Position numbers and translations under genes: made by a program. The notes under the pieces are model-generated. The model did not search any database. It was not told the DNA's origin and saw only the letters and a list, made by a program, of their open reading frames with translations. From an uncultured Spirochaetales bacterium (GTDB taxonomy: Bacteria; UBP6; UBA1177): a stretch of 39,325 nt of DNA. Where the stretch lies: assembly GCA_902780365.1 (NCBI GenBank), contig CACZFE010000003.1, positions 1 through 39,325 on the forward strand, given 5' to 3'. Each line of letters starts with the position of its first letter. Positions within the stretch are counted from its first letter, which is position 1. Shown here in pieces: positions 7,822 to 16,631 of this stretch.

Positions 7822-10800
7822 TTGAAAGACATTTACAAAGTTTTCGACAAGTCGAAAAGCAGTTTTGATTTTAAGGCTATCGAGGTATCTCTCGCTTCGC
7901 CTGAAAAAATCCTTGAATGGTCTTACGGCGAGGTCAAAAAGCCCGAAACGCTCAACCACAGAACCTACAAGCCTGAGAAGGACGGTCTTTTCTGCGCGAA
8001 AATATTCGGTCCTATCAACGACTACGAGTGTCTCTGCGGTAAATACAGAAGGATGAAATACAAAGGCATCGTCTGCGAAAAATGCGGTGTCGAAGTTATC
8101 GAATCCAAGGTCAGAAGAGAGAGAATGGGACATATCACGCTGGCGACTCCTGTTGCCCACATCTGGTATGTCAAAACATCCCCTTTCTACATCAACACCC
8201 TTCTCGGAATGAGCAACACCAACCTCAGCAGCGTAATCTACTGTGAAGGTTACGTCGTTCTTAACTCCGAGATAAAAGGCGTTGTCAAAGGACAGTATCT
8301 TGAGGAAGAGCAGTACAACGAACTTCTTGAGAAATACGGTCCTGACCAGATCGAAGCTGAAACAGGCGCGGCTCCTCTGAGAAAGCTCCTTGAAGAGATG
8401 GATCTCGTTGCCATGAAGAAGGAAGTCGAAGAGGAACTTGCAAACTGCGGTGACAAGAACCAGCAGGCAAAACTGCAGAAAAGGATCAATGTTTTCAACA
8501 AGTTCATCCGCTCTGGCGAAAGACCTGAAAACATGATTCTCACGGTTCTCCCTGTTCTTCCGCCCGATTTGAGACCGCTTGTTCCGCTTGAAGGCGGCAG
8601 CAGATTCGCTACAAGCGACCTCAACGACCTTTACAGAAGAGTCCTCAACAGAAATATCCGCTTGAAAAAGCTTATGGATCTCGGCGCTCCTGATGTCATC
8701 ATCAAAAACGAGACAAGAATGCTCCAGGAAGCGGTCGACGCGCTTTTCGACAACACGAAAGTTCACAGACCGGTTCAGGGTGCAAACGGCAGAGCGTTGA
8801 AATCACTCAGCGAAATGCTCAAAGGTAAGGGCGGCCGTTTCCGTCAGAACCTTCTCGGAAAACGTGTCGACTACTCAGGCCGTTCGGTTATTACTGTCGG
8901 TCCCGAGCTCAAACTGCACGAGTGCGGTCTTCCGAAGGTCATGGCTCTTGAACTTTTCAAGCCGTTTATCTACAACAAACTTTCCGAAAGAAACCTTGTC
9001 AGCACCGTCAAGGCTGCTAAAAACATGGTCGAAGCGGGCGAAGACGTTGTATGGGAGATCCTTGAGGAAGTCGTAAAAGAGCATCCGGTCCTTCTCAACC
9101 GTGCACCGACTCTTCACAGACTCGGTATCCAGGCATTCGAGCCGGTTCTTATCGATTCGAAGGCTATCAGGCTCCATCCGCTTGTTTGCGTAGCGTTCAA
9201 CGCTGACTTCGACGGTGACCAGATGGCGGTCCATCTTCCTCTCAGCATCGAAGCACAGCTTGAAAGCCGCGTCCTTATGATGTCGACGAACAACATTCTT
9301 TCTCCGGCATCGGGTTCTCCGGTAATTTCTCCGGCACAGGATATGGTTCTCGGTCTTTACTACCTGACCACCGCGAAACCTTATTCAAAAGGCGAGGGCA
9401 AGGTTTTCTATTCCGATACCGAAGCCCTGATGGCGCGTGATTCCGGTATTATTGACTGGCAGTCCATAATCAAGGTCAGAGTTGACGGCGAACTCAAAGT
9501 CACGACAGCCGGCAGACTTCTTATCTGGGCTGTAACACCTAAAGAACTTGGTTTCGATACGATCAACAGACAGCTCAAGAAAGGTGACTGGACATCGATT
9601 CTTGACAAGAGTTTCAGAGTTGCCGGCGGAAAGGCGACAGTTGTTTTTGCCGATAAAATCAAAAACCTCGGTTACCAGTATTCAACGAAAGCGGCTTACT
9701 CTATTTCGATAGACGATATCAAAATTCCGGACGAAAAAGCAACTATTATCGCCGAAACCGAAAAATCGGTACGCGCAGTTGAAAACCAGTATTTGAACGG
9801 TAACATCACGAAGTCGGAAAGATACAACAAAATCGTCGACTTGTGGACTGCTGCGAACGAAAAAGTTACCAACAAGATGATGGACGGTCTCAAGGAAACG
9901 AAGATCAAACATGAGCTTTGGGGTGACATCATCATGCCTTCAGAAAACTCGATATACGTTATGGCCGATTCAAAGGCCAGAGGTTCGAAAGACCAGATCA
10001 AACAGCTCGGCGGTATGCGTGGTCTTATGTCAAAACCGAACGGCGACATCATCGAAACGCCGATTCTTGCAAACTTCAAGGAAGGTCTTGACTCTCTGGA
10101 CTACTTCACATCGACTCACGGTGCAAGAAAAGGTTCGGCCGACACGGCTCTTAAAACCGCGAACTCCGGTTACCTCACCAGAAGACTTGTCGATGTCGCT
10201 CAGGATGTCGTCGTAGTTGAAGAAGACTGCGGTACGAACAGCGGTATCGATGTAGAACCGATGCTCAACGAGTCTGGCGAGATCATCGCTCCGCTTAAGG
10301 AGAGGATCCTCGGAAGAGTCACTCTCGACGATATCGAAGATCCGGATACCGGCGAAATCATTCTCGAGGCCAACACGATGATAGACGAAGCTGCGGCTGA
10401 CAAAATCGTTGATCTTGGTATCGACAGTGTCAGGATCAGATCGGTCCTTACCTGCAGAAGTCCTTTCGGTGTCTGCGCGAAATGCTACGGCAGAGACTTG
10501 GCGCGCGGCCACTTGGTCAATGTCGGCGAAGCTGTCGGATTCATCGCTGCACAGTCGATCGGTGAACCTGGAACTCAGCTTACGATGAGAACTTTCCACG
10601 TCGGCGGTGTTGCTTCAGGACGAGGCGAAAAGTCAAGCCACGAGGCAAAGAGAGCCGGCAAAGTCGTCTACAGAGACATCAAACTCCTCAAAAAGGACGA
10701 CGGAACCTATGTCGTAATGAACAGAAACGGTAAAATCGTCATTCAGGACGAAAAAGGCCGTGACAGAGAAAAATATCCGGTAACATACGGAACCAACCTC

Positions 10801-11928
10801 AAAGTCGCTGACGGTTCGGAAGTCAAAGAAGGAACTGTTCTTGCCGACTGGGATCCCTACAACGACCCGATCATCGCCGAGACAGACGGTGCGATTGCTT
10901 ACGAAGACCTTGAAAACGGTATCACGATGAGGGAAGAACAGGATCTTAACTCCGGTCTTACCAAAACAGTCGTAATTCCTTCTCGTGACGCGAAGATGTC
11001 TCCTCAGCTCCTTATCACGGAAGAAGGCAAGAAAGGAAGAAAGACCGCGAAAAAACTCGAAAGAGGCGAAGCTGTCTACCATCTTCCGGTCAACGCTTAC
11101 ATCGAAGTCAAAAACGGTGACATCGTAAAACCCGGCGACGTTCTTGCAAAGGTTCCGAGAGCAGCCAGAAAGACGAAGGATATCACCGGCGGTCTTCCGC
11201 GAATCAGTGACCTTTTCGAAGCGAGAAAAACCAAAAATCCGGCGAAAGTCGCAGAAATTTCCGGTATCGTTTCGATTACCAGCGAAGGAAAGAGTGCGAA
11301 GAGCAGCAAACGTGTGATTACCGTAACCCCGATAGAAGGCGGTGAGGCGATGGAACCTGTCCAGATCCCGAAGGAAAAACACATCAACGTCCACGACGGC
11401 GATACGGTCGAAGCAGGCGAAGCTCTTATCGAAGGAACCATCGATCCGCACGACATCCTCCGTATCAGCGGTGAAGTTGCTGTTGCAAAATTCCTTGTTC
11501 AGGAAGTCCAGAGAGTTTACAAACTTCAGGGCGTTCCGATCAACGACAAGCACATCGAGATCATCGTAAAACAGATGCTCAAGAAGAGAAAAATCATTGA
11601 TCCGGGCGACACGATGCTTATGAAGGACGAGCTTGTCGAGAAGGAAAAACTCGAGAAAATAAACCGTATTGCCGAAGAGAAAGGTCTCAAACCGGCGACA
11701 TGGGACGTTGTTCTTCTCGGTATCACCAAAGCTGCTCTCAACACCGAAAGCTTCTTCTCCGCGGCCAGCTTCCAGGAGACGACGAAAGTCCTCACCAACC
11801 AAAATTCCCGGAATGGAAAATGTCGAAACTGCATCCGACGACGACGATGTAACGACAAGAGTTGCAAGAAGCTCGTTCAGGACAAGCAGAAGACTTGCAG
11901 CCGACATGGATATGGAAGGCGCGTTTGA
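7822..11928 (+). CDS. rpoC: DNA-directed RNA polymerase subunit beta' (3' end frameshifted)
   Basis: The beta' subunit starts at TTG 7822, five nt after a perfect AGGAGG (7811-7816). Visible landmarks are zinc site 1 (CLCGKYRRMKYKGIVCEKCG), the catalytic NADFDGDQMAVHLP loop with three Asp for Mg2+, zinc site 2 (CRSPFGVCAKCYGRD) and the trigger-loop region (QSIGEPGTQLTMRTFHVGG). The family sequence is followed as far as SAASFQETTKVLTN at about 11799. The expected downstream motif of the GLKENVI..G..IPAGTG type is absent and the frame runs into a basic Cys-rich tail unlike any RpoC, ending at 11928. A plausible native tail continues in the next frame to 12016. Everything up to codon 1325 looks intact. 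Confidence 0.93.
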   Translation: MKDIYKVFDKSKSSFDFKAIEVSLASPEKILEWSYGEVKKPETLNHRTYKPEKDGLFCAKIFGPINDYECLCGKYRRMKYKGIVCEKCGVEVIESKVRRERMGHITLATPVAHIWYVKTSPFYINTLLGMSNTNLSSVIYCEGYVVLNSEIKGVVKGQYLEEEQYNELLEKYGPDQIEAETGAAPLRKLLEEMDLVAMKKEVEEELANCGDKNQQAKLQKRINVFNKFIRSGERPENMILTVLPVLPPDLRPLVPLEGGSRFATSDLNDLYRRVLNRNIRLKKLMDLGAPDVIIKNETRMLQEAVDALFDNTKVHRPVQGANGRALKSLSEMLKGKGGRFRQNLLGKRVDYSGRSVITVGPELKLHECGLPKVMALELFKPFIYNKLSERNLVSTVKAAKNMVEAGEDVVWEILEEVVKEHPVLLNRAPTLHRLGIQAFEPVLIDSKAIRLHPLVCVAFNADFDGDQMAVHLPLSIEAQLESRVLMMSTNNILSPASGSPVISPAQDMVLGLYYLTTAKPYSKGEGKVFYSDTEALMARDSGIIDWQSIIKVRVDGELKVTTAGRLLIWAVTPKELGFDTINRQLKKGDWTSILDKSFRVAGGKATVVFADKIKNLGYQYSTKAAYSISIDDIKIPDEKATIIAETEKSVRAVENQYLNGNITKSERYNKIVDLWTAANEKVTNKMMDGLKETKIKHELWGDIIMPSENSIYVMADSKARGSKDQIKQLGGMRGLMSKPNGDIIETPILANFKEGLDSLDYFTSTHGARKGSADTALKTANSGYLTRRLVDVAQDVVVVEEDCGTNSGIDVEPMLNESGEIIAPLKERILGRVTLDDIEDPDTGEIILEANTMIDEAAADKIVDLGIDSVRIRSVLTCRSPFGVCAKCYGRDLARGHLVNVGEAVGFIAAQSIGEPGTQLTMRTFHVGGVASGRGEKSSHEAKRAGKVVYRDIKLLKKDDGTYVVMNRNGKIVIQDEKGRDREKYPVTYGTNLKVADGSEVKEGTVLADWDPYNDPIIAETDGAIAYEDLENGITMREEQDLNSGLTKTVVIPSRDAKMSPQLLITEEGKKGRKTAKKLERGEAVYHLPVNAYIEVKNGDIVKPGDVLAKVPRAARKTKDITGGLPRISDLFEARKTKNPAKVAEISGIVSITSEGKSAKSSKRVITVTPIEGGEAMEPVQIPKEKHINVHDGDTVEAGEALIEGTIDPHDILRISGEVAVAKFLVQEVQRVYKLQGVPINDKHIEIIVKQMLKKRKIIDPGDTMLMKDELVEKEKLEKINRIAEEKGLKPATWDVVLLGITKAALNTESFFSAASFQETTKVLTNQNSRNGKCRNCIRRRRCNDKSCKKLVQDKQKTCSRHGYGRRV

Positions 11929-12016
11929 CTTCAGCAACATCTCGAACGGCATGGAAGGCGACGAAGAAGGTTTCAGTGAGACCGACGACATTCCTTCCGG
12001 CAAAGACGAAGAATAA
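11801..12016 (+). pseudogene. rpoC: Displaced C-terminal reading frame of rpoC
   Basis: In the +1 frame relative to the main rpoC frame, codons from AAA 11801 read KIPGMENVETASDDDDV and continue as an acidic tail to TAA 12014-12016, just before the rpoC terminator. KIPG looks like what is left of the conserved IPAGTG motif. This is therefore probably the true RpoC C-terminus, separated from the body by a missing segment of roughly 20-30 codons whose length is not a multiple of three. It could be an assembly or sequencing error. Confidence 0.7.
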
Positions 12017-12040
12017 TTCCCATCCTAATTGTTGTTGTGT

Positions 12041-12068
12041 AACCCCGCTTCGGCGGGGTTTTTTTTAT
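12041..12068 (+). terminator. Intrinsic terminator of the rpoBC operon
   Basis: AACCCCGC at 12041-12048 and GCGGGGTT at 12053-12060 form a perfect 8-bp stem around a stable TTCG tetraloop, followed by a run of T. It lies 24 nt after the displaced rpoC stop, which supports TAA 12014-12016 as the real end of rpoC. Confidence 0.95.
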
Positions 12069-12117
12069 TTTTCGGCTTTACTTTCGGGCAAAAAAATGTC
12101 GAATTTCGCACAAAAAA

Positions 12118-12126
12118 TGATATAGT
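12118..12126 (+). promoter_or_regulatory. Probable extended -10 promoter for the DUF4416-recC operon
   Basis: TGATATAGT is an extended -10 element (TGN + TATAGT) 29 nt upstream of the next start codon and after the rpoC terminator. No convincing -35 is visible, as is normal for extended -10 promoters. Confidence 0.4.
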
Positions 12127-12155
12127 GGCGCGTTTTTGAGTTTCGGTTGAGGAAA

Positions 12156-12707
12156 ATGAGCGAACTTATTGAGCCTGTAAAAGCCAATCTCACGATTTCG
12201 GTGATGTTCAGAGACACCGCGCTTCTTGAGGAAACAAGAAAAATCCTCGAAAAAAAATACGGCGAAACCGACGCTGTTTCCAAGGTTTACGATTTTTCTT
12301 CGATTTCGCCTTACTACGATCCCGAAATGGGCAGCGACATAAAAAAGATTGTTTTCAGCTTCAAAAAACCTGTAGCGAGAGATTCTCTCAAGGATGTGAA
12401 ACTTTTCTGCGTACAGTTTGAAAAAGAGCATTCCGTAGGCGGAAACAGGCTCGTAAACCTTGATCCGGGCCTTGTCACGCTTGAGAATTTCATTTTGGCA
12501 ACGGGAAAAAACTACAGCCATAGAATTTATCTGGGAAGCGGTGTTTTCGCTGAAGTGACGCTTATGTTCGGCAAAAAAAATGTTGTAAAAGAGCTTCCTT
12601 GGAGTTATCGGGATTATCTTTACGAACCTGCGCGTTCCTTTCTGCTCGAAGTCCGCGAGCTGTATCGTGCGAAAAGGGCCGCGCTTTTAAAAAATATGGA
12701 GAATTGA
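12156..12707 (+). CDS. DUF4416 family protein
   Basis: A 183-residue soluble protein with the hallmarks of DUF4416: SPYYDPEMGSDIKKIVFSF near residue 50, then GGNRLVNLDPGLVTLENFILATGK and SHRIYLGSGVFAEVTLMFG, ending with a PWSYRDY motif. The biochemical role of the family is unknown. ATG 12156 is chosen because GAGG at 12149-12152 precedes it; an upstream in-frame TTG (12147) lacks a binding site. The next gene starts 1 nt after its stop, so the two are surely cotranscribed. Confidence 0.85.
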   Translation: MSELIEPVKANLTISVMFRDTALLEETRKILEKKYGETDAVSKVYDFSSISPYYDPEMGSDIKKIVFSFKKPVARDSLKDVKLFCVQFEKEHSVGGNRLVNLDPGLVTLENFILATGKNYSHRIYLGSGVFAEVTLMFGKKNVVKELPWSYRDYLYEPARSFLLEVRELYRAKRAALLKNMEN

Positions 12708-12708
12708 A

Positions 12709-13269
12709 TTGAATCTCATCGTTTTTCCGCTTAAACATGAAAACCCTTTTCCGAACAAGGTTTCAACGGGGTCAGTTGTGAAAATCCACGACAATCTGAT
12801 GCTCCTTTGCTCGGGAATGGGAAGTGCCGGAGTTCTCACTCTGGGCAGAGTTCTCGCCGAATATCCTGAAATAAAGACGGTTTGCGAGTGCGGTACTGCG
12901 GCTTCAGTTGCGAAAGGTATCGTCGGAAACATTTACGAATGCACGACTTTCTGCGATTTCAACGGCGGGATAATCGCTTCGTCGCAGAGCTTTACCGACC
13001 TTCCGACTGCAGCAGTGACAGGCGACGACAGGCTTTACACCGGCGGAGAATACGATTGGGCAGACCTTCTTGAAATGCCGCTTCTCTACACGATGGAGAC
13101 TTTGCGGTTTCGCAATATATCGCTTGAATTCAAGAAACATTTCTTCTCGATCCGTCTTGTTTCCGACCGGGGGCAGGGCGATATCAGGGAACAGGTGACG
13201 CAGGAACTTTCCAAAGCAAAAAAACAGATGCGGGAAATATTTTCCGTTTTTGAAAATCTTTCTGTCTGA
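12709..13269 (+). CDS. Nucleoside phosphorylase-like protein
   Basis: A 186-residue protein resembling the purine nucleoside phosphorylase / MTA-SAH nucleosidase fold. It has a Gly-rich segment LLCSGMGSAGVLTLG (residues about 28-42), a central VCECGTAASVAKGIVGNIYECTTF strand-loop (58-81) that recalls the GTAG.L......GD... motif, and a late SDRGQGDIREQV that recalls the catalytic SD/RAD..... region. Substrate cannot be told. It is shorter than typical MTAN (about 230). The start is TTG 12709, with GGAG 7 nt upstream. It is sandwiched between DUF4416 and recC with tiny gaps, in one operon. Confidence 0.65.
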   Translation: MNLIVFPLKHENPFPNKVSTGSVVKIHDNLMLLCSGMGSAGVLTLGRVLAEYPEIKTVCECGTAASVAKGIVGNIYECTTFCDFNGGIIASSQSFTDLPTAAVTGDDRLYTGGEYDWADLLEMPLLYTMETLRFRNISLEFKKHFFSIRLVSDRGQGDIREQVTQELSKAKKQMREIFSVFENLSV

Positions 13270-13277
13270 GGCGTTTC

Positions 13278-16200
13278 ATGCCTGAAAATTTCGCTTTTAA
13301 ACTCTACAAAAGCAACAAACTGGAGAAATTTCTTCCAAAGGTTTATCCGATAATCGAAAGGCTTGCGAAAAGCGATCCTCTGAAGAAGAAAAGCATCGTT
13401 GTCCAGAGTGACGGAATGGCTCGCTGGCTGACAATAAATGCAGCCCGTCATGAAGGGGTTTTTGCAAATTTCGATTTTGTGTCGCCTGACGGATTTTTAA
13501 GAAATTTCGCCGAAAAATATTTCGGCATAAAATCAGGTGCTGTCTACAACAAAAGAAACGCCGAATGGGCGCTCTATACGCTTTTTAGAAGTGAAAAAGA
13601 AGGAACTGCCGCTTCGTATATCAGGAATAACGATTCGCGTGCTTTCAGGCTTTCCCGCACTCTTGCAGATCTTTTCGAGCAGTATTTTGTCTACCGTCCC
13701 AACATGATGGCTTCGTGGCAGGAAGGCAGACCGCTGACGGATGATCCGGATGAATTGTGGCAGTTCAGCATATTCCGTAAGCTTGCAGAGACGAAAAATA
13801 TCGGGACTTCGGGCTTCGCGCAGCTTTTTAACGAAAAATGCAAAGATGCACCGGAAAATGCTGGCTATCCTAAGGAATTGATTTTATTCGGCATTTCGAT
13901 AATGAACAGGTACCAGCTCAATATGTTTCTCAACCTTTCCCGCCTGTTTCCTGTTCATCTTTTCGCAATGACTCCGAGCAGTGAATATCTTGATTCAGCC
14001 TCAAAGAAAAAGGGAGAATTCGAGGATGTGCCGGAAGATCAGGGCTTTTCCGCCGGTTATATTGATACTTTTTTCAGGAGATTTTGTGCTGCTTCCCTTG
14101 ATTTCGCCGATTTTGCGGCCGAAAACCTTCCTGACGAAACCGATCTTTTTGAAATTCCTGACGGAAAAACGCTTCTTTCGTCGATTCAGCGCGATATTTT
14201 GGAAGATTCGGAAACTCCAGAACAAGTACAAAACGACGATTCTGTCAGGATCATCTCCTGCCGCGACAAAATGCGCGAGATAGAGGTCGTGAAGGACACT
14301 CTTCTTGAGTTTTTCAACAAAGATAAAACGCTTAAACCGGAAGATATTGCAGTGATGGCGCCGAAAATAAATGACTATGTTCCTTATATCACGGCTGTTT
14401 TCGGCGGAACAGATCCTCTGGACAAGGATAAAACTTTTATTCCGTGGGTGATTTCCGACAGGGCTTTTTCAAGTGAAAGCAGTATCGCTGCGGCTTTTCT
14501 GGATATATTGAGACTTGTAAGATCCGATTTTGAAAAATCGAAAGTTTTCTCGGTTTTCAGGTATCCTTTTGTCTGCGGAAAATTCAATATCGACGAGAAA
14601 ACTGTCGGAGAAATCGAAAAACTTGTCGGCAAAAGCGGCGTGAGATGGGGACTTGATGCTGCTTCAAGAGGCGGATCCGCCCAGAATACCTGGGATTTCG
14701 GTCTTTCAAGGATAATGATGAGTTCTTTTATGCCGTCTTCGGAAGATGCGGAGTGCTTTGAAGGTATTCTGCCGATGGAATATCTTTCAAAAGAGGATTC
14801 GGACAATATTTCAGTTTTTATCACCTTTGTAAAAAGACTTTCCCGTTGCTCAAAAGAGCTGACTGCCCTGAAAACAACTTCCGATTTCAAGAATCAGCTT
14901 GAAGAAATGCTTGATTTCTTCTTTGTATGTGACAGAAACGACAAAAACAGATGTGAAGAAATGCGCCGCATCAGAAACGTGATCGACGATTTTGCCGAAA
15001 CTGCCGGAAGATACGCGGAGACACTCTCTTTTGACGCGCTTCTGCAATATCTTGAGGATGAACTTGGCCGAGATCATCCGGGGAGAGGTTTTTTGTCGGC
15101 AAATGTAAATTTCTGCTCACTCAAGCCTTTGCGCGCCCTGCCGTTCAAAGTGATTTACATGGTCGGAATGGGGGACGGTGAGTTTCCGAGGAACGAAAAC
15201 CGCTATGCGTTCGACCTGACACAGAAAGAGCGGATGAAAGAAAAAGGGGCTCCGCAGCCGCGTTCCGTCAGGGACAACGACAAGTATCTCTTTGCAGAGG
15301 CGCTTGTTTCGGCGCGTGAAAAGCTGATCGTAAGCTACGAAGCAAAGGATTTTTCCGAAGATTCCAAAAAACACCGCTGTGCCGCTCTTCCGGTGCAGAT
15401 CCTGGAAAAGTATATCGGGAAAAAAACCGGCGTGAAAGCAGAGGATCTTGAGACAAAATATCCTGTCCATCCCTATTCGGAGGAATATTTTAAAGAGGGG
15501 AGCACGTTCAGGACTTTCTCGATGAGGGATTTCAAAACCGCGCAGGCAATTTCAATGTTTCACGTGGAACAAAATGCGCAAAACCCTTGTGTGACGCAGG
15601 TTTCGGAACCAAAAGAGCTTTCTTGCGGGAACACAGTAAACGAGATCGTCGAGCTCAATGATCTGGCGGCATTTTTTAAGGATCCGATAAAAATATACTT
15701 CAAAAAAATTCTGAAAATTGTTTTGCCTAATGATGCCGAAGATACTGGGGACGAGGAACTTTTCGCCTATCCGTCGGGCCTGCCTTCATACAAAATCCGT
15801 GATGCATACCTTAAGGCAGCGCAGACAATGCCGGAAAAGTTCACGGGTGATCCTGATCAATTCGATAAGGATTTCATCAGGCGCATGAAGGAAGAAGGGA
15901 ATATTCCTTTCGGAGTTTTTGGCGAAGAGACGCTGGAAGATCTGCTCAAAGCGCGTCTGAAAATAAACGGCAGAGATTCCGGTTTTGACATGCATTCTCT
16001 TGCCGGCAATATCGCAGGAAGGGATCTTGTATCCGAGCCTGTTTCGATCAATTTCGGGGAAGTGCTGGTGGAAGGGATGATAAAAAATATAGAACGGGAT
16101 CCTGCAGGCCGGGACCGCATGATCCTTGTTTATCCGACAAAATTTGAAGACAAGTACAAGATGGAAGTCCTGATCCGTCATCTCGCGGCCAATGCAGGCG

Positions 16201-16631
16201 GCGTTAAGGCCGGCACAAACTTTTTCTGCCGTGCAAGGCAGTTTAATCTGGAATATATAACCGAGGCGGAGGCTAAATATGCTCTTTCCGTCTTTATCAG
16301 ACTCTGGCAGTATTCAAAAAGCAGAATCCCTCTTTTTGATCCTGAACTTATAGGCAGAATAGGGAAACTTGTAAAAGATGCCGGCGGAAACGGGCCTGAA
16401 GAAGAGGACGTCAGAAATGTGGTAACCGGTTTCTTTGAAGAAAAGTGGAAGAAAAAAAATGATGAATATTCTTATCTCACCCTGGAGCTTGTCACAGCGG
16501 CGGAGCAGTTTCTGAAACCTGGACTGACGGCGCGTTTTCTTGATGAATTTCCTTTTGCGGATGTGCTTGAAGCAGCAGAGATTTTTGAAAAATTCTATCC
16601 ACATAAAAAAAGCGGACAAAGTAAAAAATGA
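13278..16631 (+). CDS. recC: Exodeoxyribonuclease V gamma subunit (RecC) homologue
   Basis: A 1117-residue protein matching RecC in length and in its landmarks. These are the N-terminal KLYKSNKLEKFLPKV and VVQSDGMARWL that open RecC helicase-like domain 1, the central LRALPFKVIYMVGMGDGEFPR, and QPRSVRDNDKYLFAEALVSAREKL. RecC is the non-catalytic subunit of RecBCD that splits the duplex and recognises Chi. No recB or recD is in the window. The start ATG 13278 has GAGG at 13268-13271. Its stop overlaps the next start (ATGA), so the kinase downstream is translationally coupled. Classic inactivated helicase motifs were not checked residue by residue. Confidence 0.88.
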   Translation: MPENFAFKLYKSNKLEKFLPKVYPIIERLAKSDPLKKKSIVVQSDGMARWLTINAARHEGVFANFDFVSPDGFLRNFAEKYFGIKSGAVYNKRNAEWALYTLFRSEKEGTAASYIRNNDSRAFRLSRTLADLFEQYFVYRPNMMASWQEGRPLTDDPDELWQFSIFRKLAETKNIGTSGFAQLFNEKCKDAPENAGYPKELILFGISIMNRYQLNMFLNLSRLFPVHLFAMTPSSEYLDSASKKKGEFEDVPEDQGFSAGYIDTFFRRFCAASLDFADFAAENLPDETDLFEIPDGKTLLSSIQRDILEDSETPEQVQNDDSVRIISCRDKMREIEVVKDTLLEFFNKDKTLKPEDIAVMAPKINDYVPYITAVFGGTDPLDKDKTFIPWVISDRAFSSESSIAAAFLDILRLVRSDFEKSKVFSVFRYPFVCGKFNIDEKTVGEIEKLVGKSGVRWGLDAASRGGSAQNTWDFGLSRIMMSSFMPSSEDAECFEGILPMEYLSKEDSDNISVFITFVKRLSRCSKELTALKTTSDFKNQLEEMLDFFFVCDRNDKNRCEEMRRIRNVIDDFAETAGRYAETLSFDALLQYLEDELGRDHPGRGFLSANVNFCSLKPLRALPFKVIYMVGMGDGEFPRNENRYAFDLTQKERMKEKGAPQPRSVRDNDKYLFAEALVSAREKLIVSYEAKDFSEDSKKHRCAALPVQILEKYIGKKTGVKAEDLETKYPVHPYSEEYFKEGSTFRTFSMRDFKTAQAISMFHVEQNAQNPCVTQVSEPKELSCGNTVNEIVELNDLAAFFKDPIKIYFKKILKIVLPNDAEDTGDEELFAYPSGLPSYKIRDAYLKAAQTMPEKFTGDPDQFDKDFIRRMKEEGNIPFGVFGEETLEDLLKARLKINGRDSGFDMHSLAGNIAGRDLVSEPVSINFGEVLVEGMIKNIERDPAGRDRMILVYPTKFEDKYKMEVLIRHLAANAGGVKAGTNFFCRARQFNLEYITEAEAKYALSVFIRLWQYSKSRIPLFDPELIGRIGKLVKDAGGNGPEEEDVRNVVTGFFEEKWKKKNDEYSYLTLELVTAAEQFLKPGLTARFLDEFPFADVLEAAEIFEKFYPHKKSGQSKK

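Noticed and set aside
10633..12003. 456-codon open frame on the minus strand inside rpoC
   Set aside because: Antisense shadow of rpoC; no ribosome site, no family resemblance, low-complexity Phe/Ser/Arg composition.
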